NCBI GenBank assembly: GCA_937888775.1
Contig: CALAQT010000394.1
Location: 1 to 12,647 of the forward strand
Direction: 5' to 3'
DNA: 12,647 nucleotides
Source: an uncultured Actinomycetes bacterium
Lineage (GTDB): Bacteria > Actinomycetota > Thermoleophilia > Solirubrobacterales > Solirubrobacteraceae
Shown here: in pieces, positions 6,042 through 12,647 of the stretch
How positions within the stretch are numbered: the stretch's first letter is position 1
How the letters are laid out: each line of letters opens with the position of its first letter
Made by a program: the position numbers and the translations under genes
Notes under the pieces: generated by a model
Told to the model about the DNA's origin: nothing
What the model saw: only the letters and a program-made list of their open reading frames with translations
Databases searched by the model: none

Positions 6042-6583
6042 ATGATGATGCGAGGCGGGCGCGCGCTCCTGGCTGGATCTGTGATCGCGCTGCTCGCAGC
6101 TCCGACCGCATCGGCGACGCCGCCGCTCACGAAAGGCGTATACGGCGGTGTCATACGAGTCGGTCGCGGCGCCGCGGGAGTCACGCTCGGGATGACCCGC
6201 GCCCAGGTGATCGCCTGCCTCGGGCGCCCACTGCAAGGCTCGGGAACGAGTACATGGCCTACGAGAAGCGCCCGCCCAAGAACCCGCACGGTCTGTTCGA
6301 CCTCTACCTGGAAGGCGGACGAGTGCGGATGTTCGTGATCTCGCCACACAGCGGGTGGCGTCTCGCGGACGGCATCCACATCTTCGCGAGCGGTGCGATC
6401 GAACGCCTCATGCACCGCTTCGGGCGCCGTCTGAAGCCCACCCGGATCGAAGATGGCGAGCGCCTCTACCGCATCACCGAACGCTATCTCGGCCGAACGG
6501 TGTGGACCGAGTTCTACGTCGCGCGCTTCGGGCCGAAGGCGAGCGTGTACGGATTCGACCTGCTGTTCCCCCGAGGCGGCTGA
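6042..6583 (+). pseudogene. Secreted protein with internal frameshift (BamE-like motif)
   Basis: One gene is split between two frames. The first frame, from ATG 6042, gives a signal peptide (MMMRGGRALLAGSVIALLAA, then PTASA) and the motif GVTLGMTRAQVIACLGRP, which resembles the short BamE/SmpA-type motif of exported proteins. It then turns into nonsense and stops at 6338. The second frame continues sensibly from about 6242 (GNEYMAYEKRPP) to TGA 6581-6583, with a beta-rich mature part ending DLLFPRGG. Restoring one G in the GGG run at 6242-6244 joins the halves into about 180 residues. The break is either a sequencing/assembly error in a homopolymer or a real mutation. Function is unknown; the product would be exported. 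A GMC oxidoreductase follows 27 bp downstream with its own likely promoter. Confidence 0.7.
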
Positions 6584-6597
6584 GCGAGCTCCGCGGG

Positions 6598-6603
6598 TAG
6601 GCT
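6598..6603 (+). promoter_or_regulatory. Probable -10 box of the GMC oxidoreductase gene
   Basis: TAGGCT ends 7 nt before the GTG start at 6611, with no Shine-Dalgarno between. That spacing is typical of leaderless transcripts in actinobacteria. No clear -35 was seen. Confidence 0.45.
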
Positions 6604-6610
6604 TGCGCTC

Positions 6611-8194
6611 GTGTCTGACGTCGACTTCGACTGGGTGATCGTCGGCTCGGGCTTCGGGGGCAGTGTCAGCGCGCTGCGACTCGCCGAGAGGGGCTTCTCG
6701 GTGTTGCTGCTCGAGCGCGGCAGGCGCTGGCGCGACGAGGACTTCGCGGAGAACGCGTGGCAGACCTCGCGGACGCAGTGGGTGCCCTGGCTGGGCATGC
6801 GCGGGATCATGAAGATCACGCCCTTCAGGCACGTCAACGTGCTCACCGGGGTCGGCGTGGGCGGCGGCTCGCTGACGTGGGCGAACACGTCCTACGTGCC
6901 ACACGACGAGGGCTTCTACCGCCATTCGCAGTGGCAGGGACTGGGGGACTGGCGCGCGGAGCTCGCGCCCCACTACGAGACCGCGCAACGGATGCTGGGC
7001 GTGGTCGAACCGCAGTTCGACGGCCCGAGCGAGCGTCTGATGCGAGGGCTGGCGGAGGATCTCGGCGTGCCCGAGAGCTACCGCACGACGCCGGTCGCGG
7101 TGTTCATGGGCGAGCCCGGTGTGGAGGTGGCGGACCCCTACTTCGGCGGCGAGGGCCCGCCGCGCTCCGGCTGCATCGGCTGCGGGCAGTGCATGCTCGG
7201 CTGCCGGCACAACGCGAAGAACACCCTCGTGAAGAACTACCTCTGGCTCGCGGAGGGGCGCGGCGCACGCGTGCAGGCCGAGCGTCTGGTCGTTGACGTG
7301 CGCCCGATCGGCGGCTCCGACGGTTCGCGCGGATGGGAGGTGGAGCACGTGCGCACCCCGCCCGCCGGTGCGGCCGAGCGCCGTGTGGTCACCGCACGCG
7401 GTGTGGTGCTCGCCGGTGGCACGCTCGGCACGAACGAGCTGCTGCTGCGCTGCCGCCAGCGCGGCTCGCTGCCCGGCCTCTCGCAGCGGCTCGGGCGCAT
7501 GGTGCGCACGAACAGCGAGAGCATCACCGCCGCCACTGCAGCCTCGCCCGAGGCCGACTACACGGGCAACGTCGCGATAACCGCCTCGATCTACCCGGAC
7601 GAGCACACGCACATCACGAACAACACCTATGGCGTCGGCGGTGACGGAAACGCGCTGATGTTCGTGCTGCTGACCGGCCCGGGCAGCCGCCTCACGCGCA
7701 CGCGCGCGCTGCTCGCGGCGATGGCGCAGCGGCCGGCCGACGCCGCGCGATCGATCTCCCCGCGCGGCTGGTCGCGCAGGACGATCGTCTTCACGACCAT
7801 GCAGAACGTCGACAGCTCGCTGCGCCTGGTGCTGCGCCGCAGACGCCTCGGCCGCGGGCTGGTGATGGACACCGAGGAGGACGGCGGCACCTCCGCGCGC
7901 GCGTTCCTGCCGATCGCCAATCGCGTTGCCGAGCTCGCCGCGCAGCGCATGGGTGGCTATGCGCAGAGCACCATCCTCGATGTCCTCCGCGCCGTGCCCT
8001 CGACCGCGCACTTCCTCGGCGGCTGCGTGATCGGCGCCGATGCAGACGCCGGCGTCGTCGACGAGCGTCATCGCGTCTTCGGCTACGAGAACCTTCTGGT
8101 GATCGACGGCTCCGTGATGCCCACCAACCCCGGAGTCAACCCGAGTCTCACCATCACCGCGCTCGCCGAGCGGGCGATGAGCCTGCTCGCCTAG
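6611..8194 (+). CDS. GMC-family FAD oxidoreductase (cholesterol-oxidase-like)
   Basis: This encodes 527 residues from GTG 6611. The dinucleotide-binding motif VIVGSGFGGSVSALRL (G12, G14, G17) marks an FAD Rossmann fold at the N-terminus. A second GMC signature region (GVGVGGGSLTWANTSY) follows, and the C-terminus has the FAD/substrate block LVIDGSVMPTNPGVNPSLTI. Likely catalytic residues are H467 (TAHFLGG) and N510 (GVNPS). At 188-198 lies C-x2-C-x2-C-x3-C (CIGCGQC...C), followed by RHNAKNTL; this cysteine-rich loop is seen in bacterial ChoD-like relatives and looks like a [4Fe-4S] ligand set. Family members oxidise alcohols, including sterols; the substrate here is not predictable. No signal peptide, so the product is cytoplasmic. 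It ends 3 nt from the convergent P-type ATPase gene. Confidence 0.92.
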   Translation: MSDVDFDWVIVGSGFGGSVSALRLAERGFSVLLLERGRRWRDEDFAENAWQTSRTQWVPWLGMRGIMKITPFRHVNVLTGVGVGGGSLTWANTSYVPHDEGFYRHSQWQGLGDWRAELAPHYETAQRMLGVVEPQFDGPSERLMRGLAEDLGVPESYRTTPVAVFMGEPGVEVADPYFGGEGPPRSGCIGCGQCMLGCRHNAKNTLVKNYLWLAEGRGARVQAERLVVDVRPIGGSDGSRGWEVEHVRTPPAGAAERRVVTARGVVLAGGTLGTNELLLRCRQRGSLPGLSQRLGRMVRTNSESITAATAASPEADYTGNVAITASIYPDEHTHITNNTYGVGGDGNALMFVLLTGPGSRLTRTRALLAAMAQRPADAARSISPRGWSRRTIVFTTMQNVDSSLRLVLRRRRLGRGLVMDTEEDGGTSARAFLPIANRVAELAAQRMGGYAQSTILDVLRAVPSTAHFLGGCVIGADADAGVVDERHRVFGYENLLVIDGSVMPTNPGVNPSLTITALAERAMSLLA

Positions 8195-8197
8195 GCC

Positions 8198-10069
8198 CTA
8201 CCCCCGAAGCGCGCGCAGGGCGTTCATGATGACGGCGAGGTCAATGACCTCCTGGAAGATGGCGCCGGCGACAGGCGGCAGGTATCCAAGCGCCGCTACG
8301 CCCATCGCTGCGAGGCTGAGCCCCATGCCGACGATGACGCTCTGGCGGGCGATGTGAACCGCACGCCGGCCGGCGTGCACGGCGTCGGCGACGCGGTCGA
8401 CCCGGTCGACCGTGATGACCGCATCGGCGGTCTCCGAGGAGACCGTGGCGCCCGCGGCGCCCATCGCGATGCCGAGGTCGGCCAGGGCGAGCGCCGGGGC
8501 GTCGTTGACGCCATCGCCCACCATGATGATCGGGCGCAGATCCGGGTCGTCGCGCAGGCTCTCCACGACCATCAGCTTCTGCTCGGGGGACTGCTCGGCG
8601 TAGACGCGGTCGACGCCGAGGTCGCGACCGATCCGCTCGGCCACCGAGCGCCGGTCACCGGACACCATCGCGATGTGGCGCACGCCCTCGGCGCGCAGGC
8701 GCTCCACGAGCTGCTCGGCGTCCGGGCGCAGCTCGTCGGCCATCACGATCACGCCGCCCACGTGGCCGTCGATCCCGACGAGAACGTGCGCCTCGCCCGA
8801 GCCGCGGCCCGTCATGACCGCCGCGGAGGCCACCTCCTCGACGGGCACGCCGGTGGCGCGCACGAACGCGCGGCTACCGACCGCTATGCGAACGCCGCCG
8901 ATCGTGCCCTGGATGCCCTGGCCGGGCTCCTCACGCACATCGCTGGGGGATGTCAGTTGCAGGCCTGCCTCGAGGGCCGCGCGGACGAGCGCGTCGCCGA
9001 GCACGTGCGCGGACATCTGGTCCACGGATGCGGCCAGTCGCAGCAGCTCGCCCGGCTCGAAGCCGTCGCAGCCCAGAACCTCCCGGACCTCCGGCGTGCC
9101 CACGGTCAGCGTGCCCGTCTTGTCGAACAGCACCGTGCGCGCCTCCCCCAGCGTCTCGATGGCCCCCGCGCCCTTCACGATCACGCCCGCGTGCGCCGCC
9201 CGCGAGAGCCCCGACACCAGCGCGATCGGCGCTGCGAGGATCAGCGGGCACGGCGTGGCCACGACGACCACCGCGAGTGCCCGTATCGCTTCGCCGCTCA
9301 GCGCCCACGCCGCAGCGGCCACCAGGAGCGTCGCGGGCAGGAAGAACCCTGCGTAGCGGTCGGCCATGCGCACGAAGGGAGCGCGATGGGCCTCCGCCTG
9401 CTCGACGAGCCGCACGAGAGCCGCGTATGCGCTCTCCGACGCGGGTCGATCGGCCCGCACGTCGAACGGCGAGCCCGCGTTCGCCGTGCCGCTGAGCACG
9501 GGCATGCCCGGCGCGAGCGTCATCGGCAGCGGCTCCCCGCTGAGCGCGCTGGTGTCCATCACCGCCTCCCCGCTCACCAGCGTGCCGTCCACGGGGACCA
9601 CCTCGCCCGTGCGCACGACCACCACATCGCCGGCCTGCACCTGCTCGACCGGCACCTGCTCGATGAGATCGCCCACGCGGCGCTGGGCAACCTTGGGGGC
9701 GCGCTGGATCAGCGCCGTCAGCTCCCTGCGCGCACGTGTGGAGGCAACGTCCTCGAGCGCCGCCCCGCCCGAGAACATCAGGCCGACGATCGCCCCCGCC
9801 AGCTCCTGTTCGAGGGCCAGCGAGCCAACCATCGCGACCAGCGCGATCGTATCGACCCCCAGGTGGCGCTTGACCAGGACGGCGTGGCCGACCTCGGCGG
9901 CGAGCTCGAGCGCGAGCACCGCCACGGTCACCCGCCAGACCTGATCGCCCGAAGCCCCCTCTCCGCCGAGGTGCAGCACCCCTCCGGCGAGGATGCCCAG
10001 CAGCGCGAGCACCGCCAGGATCGGCGCCCGGTGCTCGATCACGCCGCCGTAGCGGTCTCCTCGCGACAC
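8198..10069 (-). CDS. Heavy-metal (P1B-type) ATPase without HMA domain
   Basis: This encodes 623 residues from GTG 10067-10069. It is an integral membrane pump with phosphorylation site DKTGTLT (D316), actuator loop SALSGEP (S177-E179), hinge motif GDGVNDAP (518-525) and about eight hydrophobic segments. The metal-site helix reads ATPCPLILAAP (C274): TPCPL instead of the CPC/CPH/SPC of the well-studied Cu, Zn/Cd and Co classes. The usual His-Pro of the nucleotide domain is SAHV (H355, V356), and there is no N-terminal metal-binding (HMA) domain. The last helix (FQEVIDLAVIMNALRAL) matches this poorly characterised short subgroup. The transported ion is unknown. It is the last gene of an operon, 9 nt after the CoA-binding gene, and converges on the GMC gene with a 3-nt gap. 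Confidence 0.92.
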   Translation of the reverse strand: MSRGDRYGGVIEHRAPILAVLALLGILAGGVLHLGGEGASGDQVWRVTVAVLALELAAEVGHAVLVKRHLGVDTIALVAMVGSLALEQELAGAIVGLMFSGGAALEDVASTRARRELTALIQRAPKVAQRRVGDLIEQVPVEQVQAGDVVVVRTGEVVPVDGTLVSGEAVMDTSALSGEPLPMTLAPGMPVLSGTANAGSPFDVRADRPASESAYAALVRLVEQAEAHRAPFVRMADRYAGFFLPATLLVAAAAWALSGEAIRALAVVVVATPCPLILAAPIALVSGLSRAAHAGVIVKGAGAIETLGEARTVLFDKTGTLTVGTPEVREVLGCDGFEPGELLRLAASVDQMSAHVLGDALVRAALEAGLQLTSPSDVREEPGQGIQGTIGGVRIAVGSRAFVRATGVPVEEVASAAVMTGRGSGEAHVLVGIDGHVGGVIVMADELRPDAEQLVERLRAEGVRHIAMVSGDRRSVAERIGRDLGVDRVYAEQSPEQKLMVVESLRDDPDLRPIIMVGDGVNDAPALALADLGIAMGAAGATVSSETADAVITVDRVDRVADAVHAGRRAVHIARQSVIVGMGLSLAAMGVAALGYLPPVAGAIFQEVIDLAVIMNALRALRG

Positions 10070-10078
10070 CTGGGCCGC

Positions 10079-10639
10079 TCAGCCCTCGGCCGGGCCGCGC
10101 CCGTTCCTCTGCGATGCGCCGGGCGAGGGCGCCGGGTCCGGCAGCGCGCACGGATAGTCATCCGCGGACACGCTCGCGGGGATCTTGCCGGTCAGGCGCA
10201 GCATTGCCCGCATGCATCTGTGGCCCGGGTCGGAGGTCGCGCCGAACATGTTGGGGCAGCCTCCGGGGATGATGCAGACATCGTGTTCGCGGCAGTACGA
10301 GATCGCTTTCGCGGAGACGCTCCCCGGTCCAAGGCCGCGATGCAGCCACACGCGCGGGACTCCCGCGCTCACGCAGTCCGCGACGACCAGCTCGGCGACC
10401 TCCGGCGTGGTGACCACGACCACGCCGTCGATCTCGCCCGGCAGCGCAGTGACCGCCGGATAGCAGCGATCGCCCTCCACCTCCTGCGCGTTCGGGTTGA
10501 CCGCGAATACCTCGTGGCCCGCGGCGCGGAGCCGACGGTAGACGAGGTTCGCCGGCTGCTTGGGGTCTCGCGAGACGCCCGCCACCGCGATGCGCGGCTG
10601 CGCCAGGAACTCCTCGGCGGCCTGGCGCAGCGTGCTCAT
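10079..10639 (-). CDS. CoA-binding domain protein (Rossmann, YccU-like)
   Basis: This encodes 186 residues from ATG 10637-10639, whose ATGA overlaps the stop of the DUF4389 gene, indicating translational coupling. Residues about 14-125 form a CoA_binding_2-type Rossmann domain: [20 protein letters not shown], then [22 protein letters not shown] and [11 protein letters not shown]. The tail after residue 123 is [11 protein letters not shown]...GHRCMRAM, giving six cysteines in all (59, 89, 116, 122, 128, 142), including the conserved C128 and C142 pair; this could support redox chemistry or metal binding. The last 25 residues are a low-complexity Pro/Arg/Gly tail. The in-frame extension upstream to 11260 runs antisense-like through the neighbour and is not real. 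The precise role is unknown; family members are thought to bind CoA or acyl-CoA. It is the middle gene of the operon leading into the metal ATPase. Confidence 0.87.
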   Translation of the reverse strand: MSTLRQAAEEFLAQPRIAVAGVSRDPKQPANLVYRRLRAAGHEVFAVNPNAQEVEGDRCYPAVTALPGEIDGVVVVTTPEVAELVVADCVSAGVPRVWLHRGLGPGSVSAKAISYCREHDVCIIPGGCPNMFGATSDPGHRCMRAMLRLTGKIPASVSADDYPCALPDPAPSPGASQRNGRGPAEG

Positions 10640-11328
10640 CCTCCGGCTCCCTCGTCCGCGATCGCCGGCGTCGCCGGCGGAGGGCCGCTCGCCGCGGGCT
10701 CCTGTGGCCCCATGTCGAGACGGAACGGCGGATACTCGTCGCGCATCAGGGCTGCGTAGGCGGCCACGCGGTAGACCCAGCGATTCATGCCCATGACGAA
10801 GTCGAACATGTCCCGCGGGTAGCACTTGCAGAACAGCAGCGAGACGCCTGCGAACAGCACGAGCACCCCGATCAGCCCGGGCGCCCACACCTGCAGGCCC
10901 CAGCCCCCCGAGAAGATGCCGATCACCATGTACTGGGGGATGGCGAGCAGCCACCACTTCACGAGCACCAGCCCGCGCGAGAGGTGCTCGGGGTAGTCGA
11001 TCTCGAGCGTGGCCGGGTAGTCGGGCACCTCTGCGAGGGTGAATGGCGGGTAGCGGTCGGTTCCCAGGGCGCTGTAGGAGTAGAAGCTCACCCTCCACGT
11101 CCAGCGCAGCACGCCCAGGTTGAAGTCGAAGATCGACCGCGGGTAGCGCTCCGTGGAGAGGATCGCCACGAGCGCTACGACGCTCAGCACGAGAAACGCC
11201 AGCCACAGCAGCGCGAGCACGATGAGGTGGGGGATCACCAGCAGCCACTTCACGAGCCACAGCCAGCTGCTCAGCGGCGGATCGATCCGCCCCTCGATGC
11301 GCACGGGGTTACGGTCAGTGGAGGGCAT
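10636..11328 (-). CDS. Tandem DUF4389 membrane protein
   Basis: This encodes 230 residues from ATG 11326-11328. It consists of two copies of the DUF4389 unit: residues about 10-96 and 105-202. Each has a hydrophobic segment after a Lys-Trp ([25 protein letters not shown]), one or two transmembrane helices, then a conserved aromatic/Arg block ([16 protein letters not shown]...RYPPF and [16 protein letters not shown]...EYPPF). A Pro/Ala-rich polar tail of about 28 residues follows. The second copy adds a CKC motif (C167, C169). The function of DUF4389 is not known. Start choice rests on the family-like N-terminus; there is no strong ribosome binding site. It is the first gene of a three-gene operon with the CoA-binding protein and P-type ATPase. 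Confidence 0.88.
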   Translation of the reverse strand: MPSTDRNPVRIEGRIDPPLSSWLWLVKWLLVIPHLIVLALLWLAFLVLSVVALVAILSTERYPRSIFDFNLGVLRWTWRVSFYSYSALGTDRYPPFTLAEVPDYPATLEIDYPEHLSRGLVLVKWWLLAIPQYMVIGIFSGGWGLQVWAPGLIGVLVLFAGVSLLFCKCYPRDMFDFVMGMNRWVYRVAAYAALMRDEYPPFRLDMGPQEPAASGPPPATPAIADEGAGG

Positions 11329-11368
11329 CGCGTCGCTTCAATCTCGCGCATCCGGAGGCCCGCGTCAT

Positions 11369-11391
11369 CGTGGCGCTGCCGCGGCGCCACG
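11369..11391. terminator. Possible U-less terminator between pdxH and DUF4389
   Basis: A perfect 8-bp stem CGTGGCGC/GCGCCACG (11369-11376 and 11384-11391) with a 7-nt loop lies in the 236-bp gap after pdxH and 40 bp before the DUF4389 start. No T-run follows in either direction. It could end the pdxH transcript or act in the leader of the next operon. The rest of the gap shows no gene. Confidence 0.3.
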
Positions 11392-11564
11392 GCGGCAAAG
11401 CCCACGCGATCTCCGTATTCGCCCGCAGCGACGTTCCCGCGGCGGTCCGAGGGGGGCTGGCACGCCGCCCATGGGCGTCCCGGTCTCGTCCTCGCGCACG
11501 GTCGCTCGTGACCGGCCCGGTGTCGCGCGCGGCCGGCACGTCATCGGGTGGTGCGCAGCGATCG

Positions 11565-12155
11565 TCAGGGAGAGAGCAGCGAGTGGCGCCAGCCGCCCTC
11601 GGTCCGCTCGTAGAGGTCGCGATCGTGGATTCGATCGGGTGCTTCGCGCCATAGCTCCACCGCGTCGGGCACCACCCGGATCGCGCCCCAGTCCTGCGGG
11701 CACTCGGGTGGAGCCTCGAGCGCGCTCATGAGATGGGCGCGCCGTCGGCGAAGCGGCTCGAGGCTCTCGATCGGCTCACCCTGGCGCGAGACGAGCGTCT
11801 GCACCCTGTGGGTCAGGTCGCGCTCGTCGAACAGCTCCTCCGCCAGCGCGCGCTCGGCCACGGCCGCTCGTCCGGCGATGTGGACCTGGCGCCCGATCTC
11901 GTGCCAGTGAAACAGGAGCGCCACGCTCGGATTCGCCCGCAGCTCGTGCGCTTTGCGCGTCCAGAGCGCCGAGGTGAAGACCAGAGCCTCGTGCTCGACG
12001 CGCTTGAGCTCGACCGTCCGCGCCGTCGGCCGACCGCCGGGACCCACTGTGACGAATGCCACGGCGCGGGGCTGCGGCACACCGGCTGCGCTCGCATCCT
12101 CGATCCAGCGGGCGAGCAGCCGCAGTGGATCGGTCACGATCGGCTCCGGTTGCAC
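11565..12155 (-). CDS. pdxH: Pyridoxamine 5'-phosphate oxidase
   Basis: This encodes 196 residues from GTG 12153-12155. The protein is a flavin-dependent split-barrel oxidase that makes pyridoxal 5'-phosphate from pyridoxine/pyridoxamine 5'-phosphate in vitamin B6 synthesis and salvage. FMN-binding signatures are visible: RTVELK (46-51), TSALWTRKAHEL (61-72), and HWHEIGRQV (83-91). The C-terminal domain ends RIHDRDLYERTEGGWRHSLL, matching the PdxH tail with its RxHDR element that contacts substrate. Some positions differ from the Escherichia coli enzyme, for example SRQGEPIES in place of SxQSxxI. The start is chosen because TAGTGT lies 7 nt upstream and the frame beyond it overlaps the preceding gene. 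It is a cytoplasmic housekeeping enzyme, 49 bp downstream of the kinase fragment. Confidence 0.88.
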   Translation of the reverse strand: MQPEPIVTDPLRLLARWIEDASAAGVPQPRAVAFVTVGPGGRPTARTVELKRVEHEALVFTSALWTRKAHELRANPSVALLFHWHEIGRQVHIAGRAAVAERALAEELFDERDLTHRVQTLVSRQGEPIESLEPLRRRRAHLMSALEAPPECPQDWGAIRVVPDAVELWREAPDRIHDRDLYERTEGGWRHSLLSP

Positions 12156-12162
12156 CGCGTCA

Positions 12163-12168
12163 ACACTA
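12163..12168 (-). promoter_or_regulatory. Probable -10 box of pdxH
   Basis: Read on the minus strand this is TAGTGT, 7 nt before the GTG start of pdxH, with no Shine-Dalgarno. The same geometry is seen at the GMC gene, suggesting leaderless transcription for both. Confidence 0.4.
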
Positions 12169-12204
12169 CCCCGCCCGTATCCCCGTGCGCAGTCCGTGTG
12201 CTCC

Positions 12205-12592
12205 CTAGTCTCGCGGGCTCTCACCGGCGAGGATCACCCCGGCGCGCTCCGCCGTGCGGTTGGCCCGCAGGTACTCCTCCTCCTGCGCGCGCCACATCTC
12301 CCAGTGCCCGCCGTAGATGCTTCCGTCGCGGGCCATCGCGCGCTTCATGCGGGCCTCCTCGGGCAGCTCGAGCCACGCGAGCACGCCCACGTGCGGCGCT
12401 GCCGCCAGCGCACCCGCGCCCACGCCCACCACGATCAGCAGCGGCGGCGGCTGGAGCGTGTGCGGGGCCAGCCAGCGCGCGGCCACCCAGTCATACAGCG
12501 GCACCGCCGCCGCACGGCCGGCCGCGAGGGGCGTCAGCACATCCGCGACGAGGCGGTCGATCCCGGCCTGGAGGCCGTCCCAGCCGCCGTAG
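12205..12592 (-). CDS. Uridine-kinase-like protein, 3' part only
   Basis: The C-terminal 128 or so residues of a P-loop nucleoside-kinase-like protein are present, ending at TAG 12205-12207. The upstream part is missing because the real sequence ends at 12592. The visible part begins YGGWDGLQAGIDRL, continues through VLTPLAAGRA and PLYDWVAARW, a core strand PPLLIVVGVGAG, and ends with the lid/C-terminal helix RDGSIYGGHWEMWRAQEEEY and then NRTAERAGVILAG. This matches actinobacterial proteins annotated as uridine kinase, which phosphorylate uridine or cytidine in pyrimidine salvage; the Walker A motif would be in the lost N-terminal part. The true start is unknown; an internal GTG at 12540 is only the first start-like codon in the fragment. 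pdxH follows 49 bp downstream. Confidence 0.78.
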
Positions 12593-12647
12593 GATCGGAA
12601 GAGCGTCGTGTAGGGAAAGAGTGTAGATCTCGGTGGTCGCCGTATCA
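12593..12647. other. Illumina adapter contamination, not genomic
   Basis: From GATCGGAAGAGC at 12593 to the last base, all 55 bases match the reverse complement of the Illumina universal (P5) adapter as I know it, including the CTCGGTGGTCGCCGTATCA end. The plus-strand frame running into it ends in RIGRASCRERV, a peptide well known from adapter read-through in databases. The genome sequence therefore ends at about 12592. Confidence 0.97.

Noticed and set aside
5855..8071. 738-codon minus-strand open frame opposite the GMC gene
   Set aside because: Low-complexity composition, no recognisable motif, fully antisense to a clear oxidoreductase and the secreted-protein remnant.
8354..10759. 801-codon plus-strand open frame opposite the P-type ATPase operon
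   Set aside because: It is His/Arg/Asp-rich without domains and runs antisense through well-supported genes; long antisense frames are expected in very GC-rich DNA.
10640..11260. Upstream extension of the CoA-binding protein to 393 residues
   Set aside because: The added part is in another frame of the DUF4389 gene and reads as His/Arg/Pro nonsense; the ATGA overlap at 10636-10639 gives a natural start.
11733..12626. 297-codon plus-strand open frame at the right end
   Set aside because: It is antisense to pdxH and the kinase, and its C-terminus is translated adapter.
1..12647. CRISPR array, toxin-antitoxin pair or restriction system
   Set aside because: No regularly spaced repeats and no Cas, toxin, antitoxin or methylase motifs were seen; the zeta-toxin-like fold in the 4075-5679 protein is part of a known kinase fusion.

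Overview
The window looks like a soil-type, high-GC actinobacterium, probably of the Thermoleophilia/Solirubrobacterales kind. This is inferred from near-saturated GC at third codon positions in the right two thirds, several start codons lying 6-10 nt after a TAnnnT -10 box (leaderless style), and the families present. No rRNA or other taxonomic marker is here. The last 55 bases (12593-12647) are Illumina adapter, so real sequence stops at 12592 and the contig end is artificial.

Left part (1 to about 4070) is accessory in character: less GC-rich, looser codon use, much non-coding DNA. It holds a 25-codon leader-like ORF and a small secreted helical protein (570-1040). A perfect 13-bp hairpin separates these from a convergent CPBP/Rce1-type membrane protease (1137-2207). 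Next is an apparently intact IS110-family transposase (2351-3412, minus) whose structured upstream DNA is a candidate bridge-RNA locus. A roughly 660-bp non-coding stretch (3413-4074) follows, with two broken tRNA 3' halves (Val-CAC-like and Met/Ile-CAU-like), short direct and inverted repeats and a good terminator. It reads as an old integration hotspot at the edge of the conserved chromosome.

Right part (4075-12592) is dense chromosome. In order: a two-domain aminoglycoside-phosphotransferase-like/P-loop kinase (minus); a small secreted protein broken by an apparent single-base frameshift (plus); a GMC-family FAD oxidoreductase with a CX2CX2CX3C cysteine cluster (plus); and, convergent with it at a 3-nt gap, a minus-strand operon. 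Read 5' to 3' that operon encodes a tandem DUF4389 membrane protein, a CoA-binding (Rossmann) protein with an ATGA overlap, and a P1B-type metal ATPase without an HMA domain (9-nt gap). Further upstream on the minus strand are pdxH-type pyridoxamine 5'-phosphate oxidase and the C-terminal part of a uridine-kinase-like protein cut by the contig end.

No CRISPR array, rRNA or intact tRNA was found. The candidates most worth following are the IS110 bridge-RNA region with its tRNA debris, and the coupled DUF4389 / CoA-binding / P-type ATPase operon.
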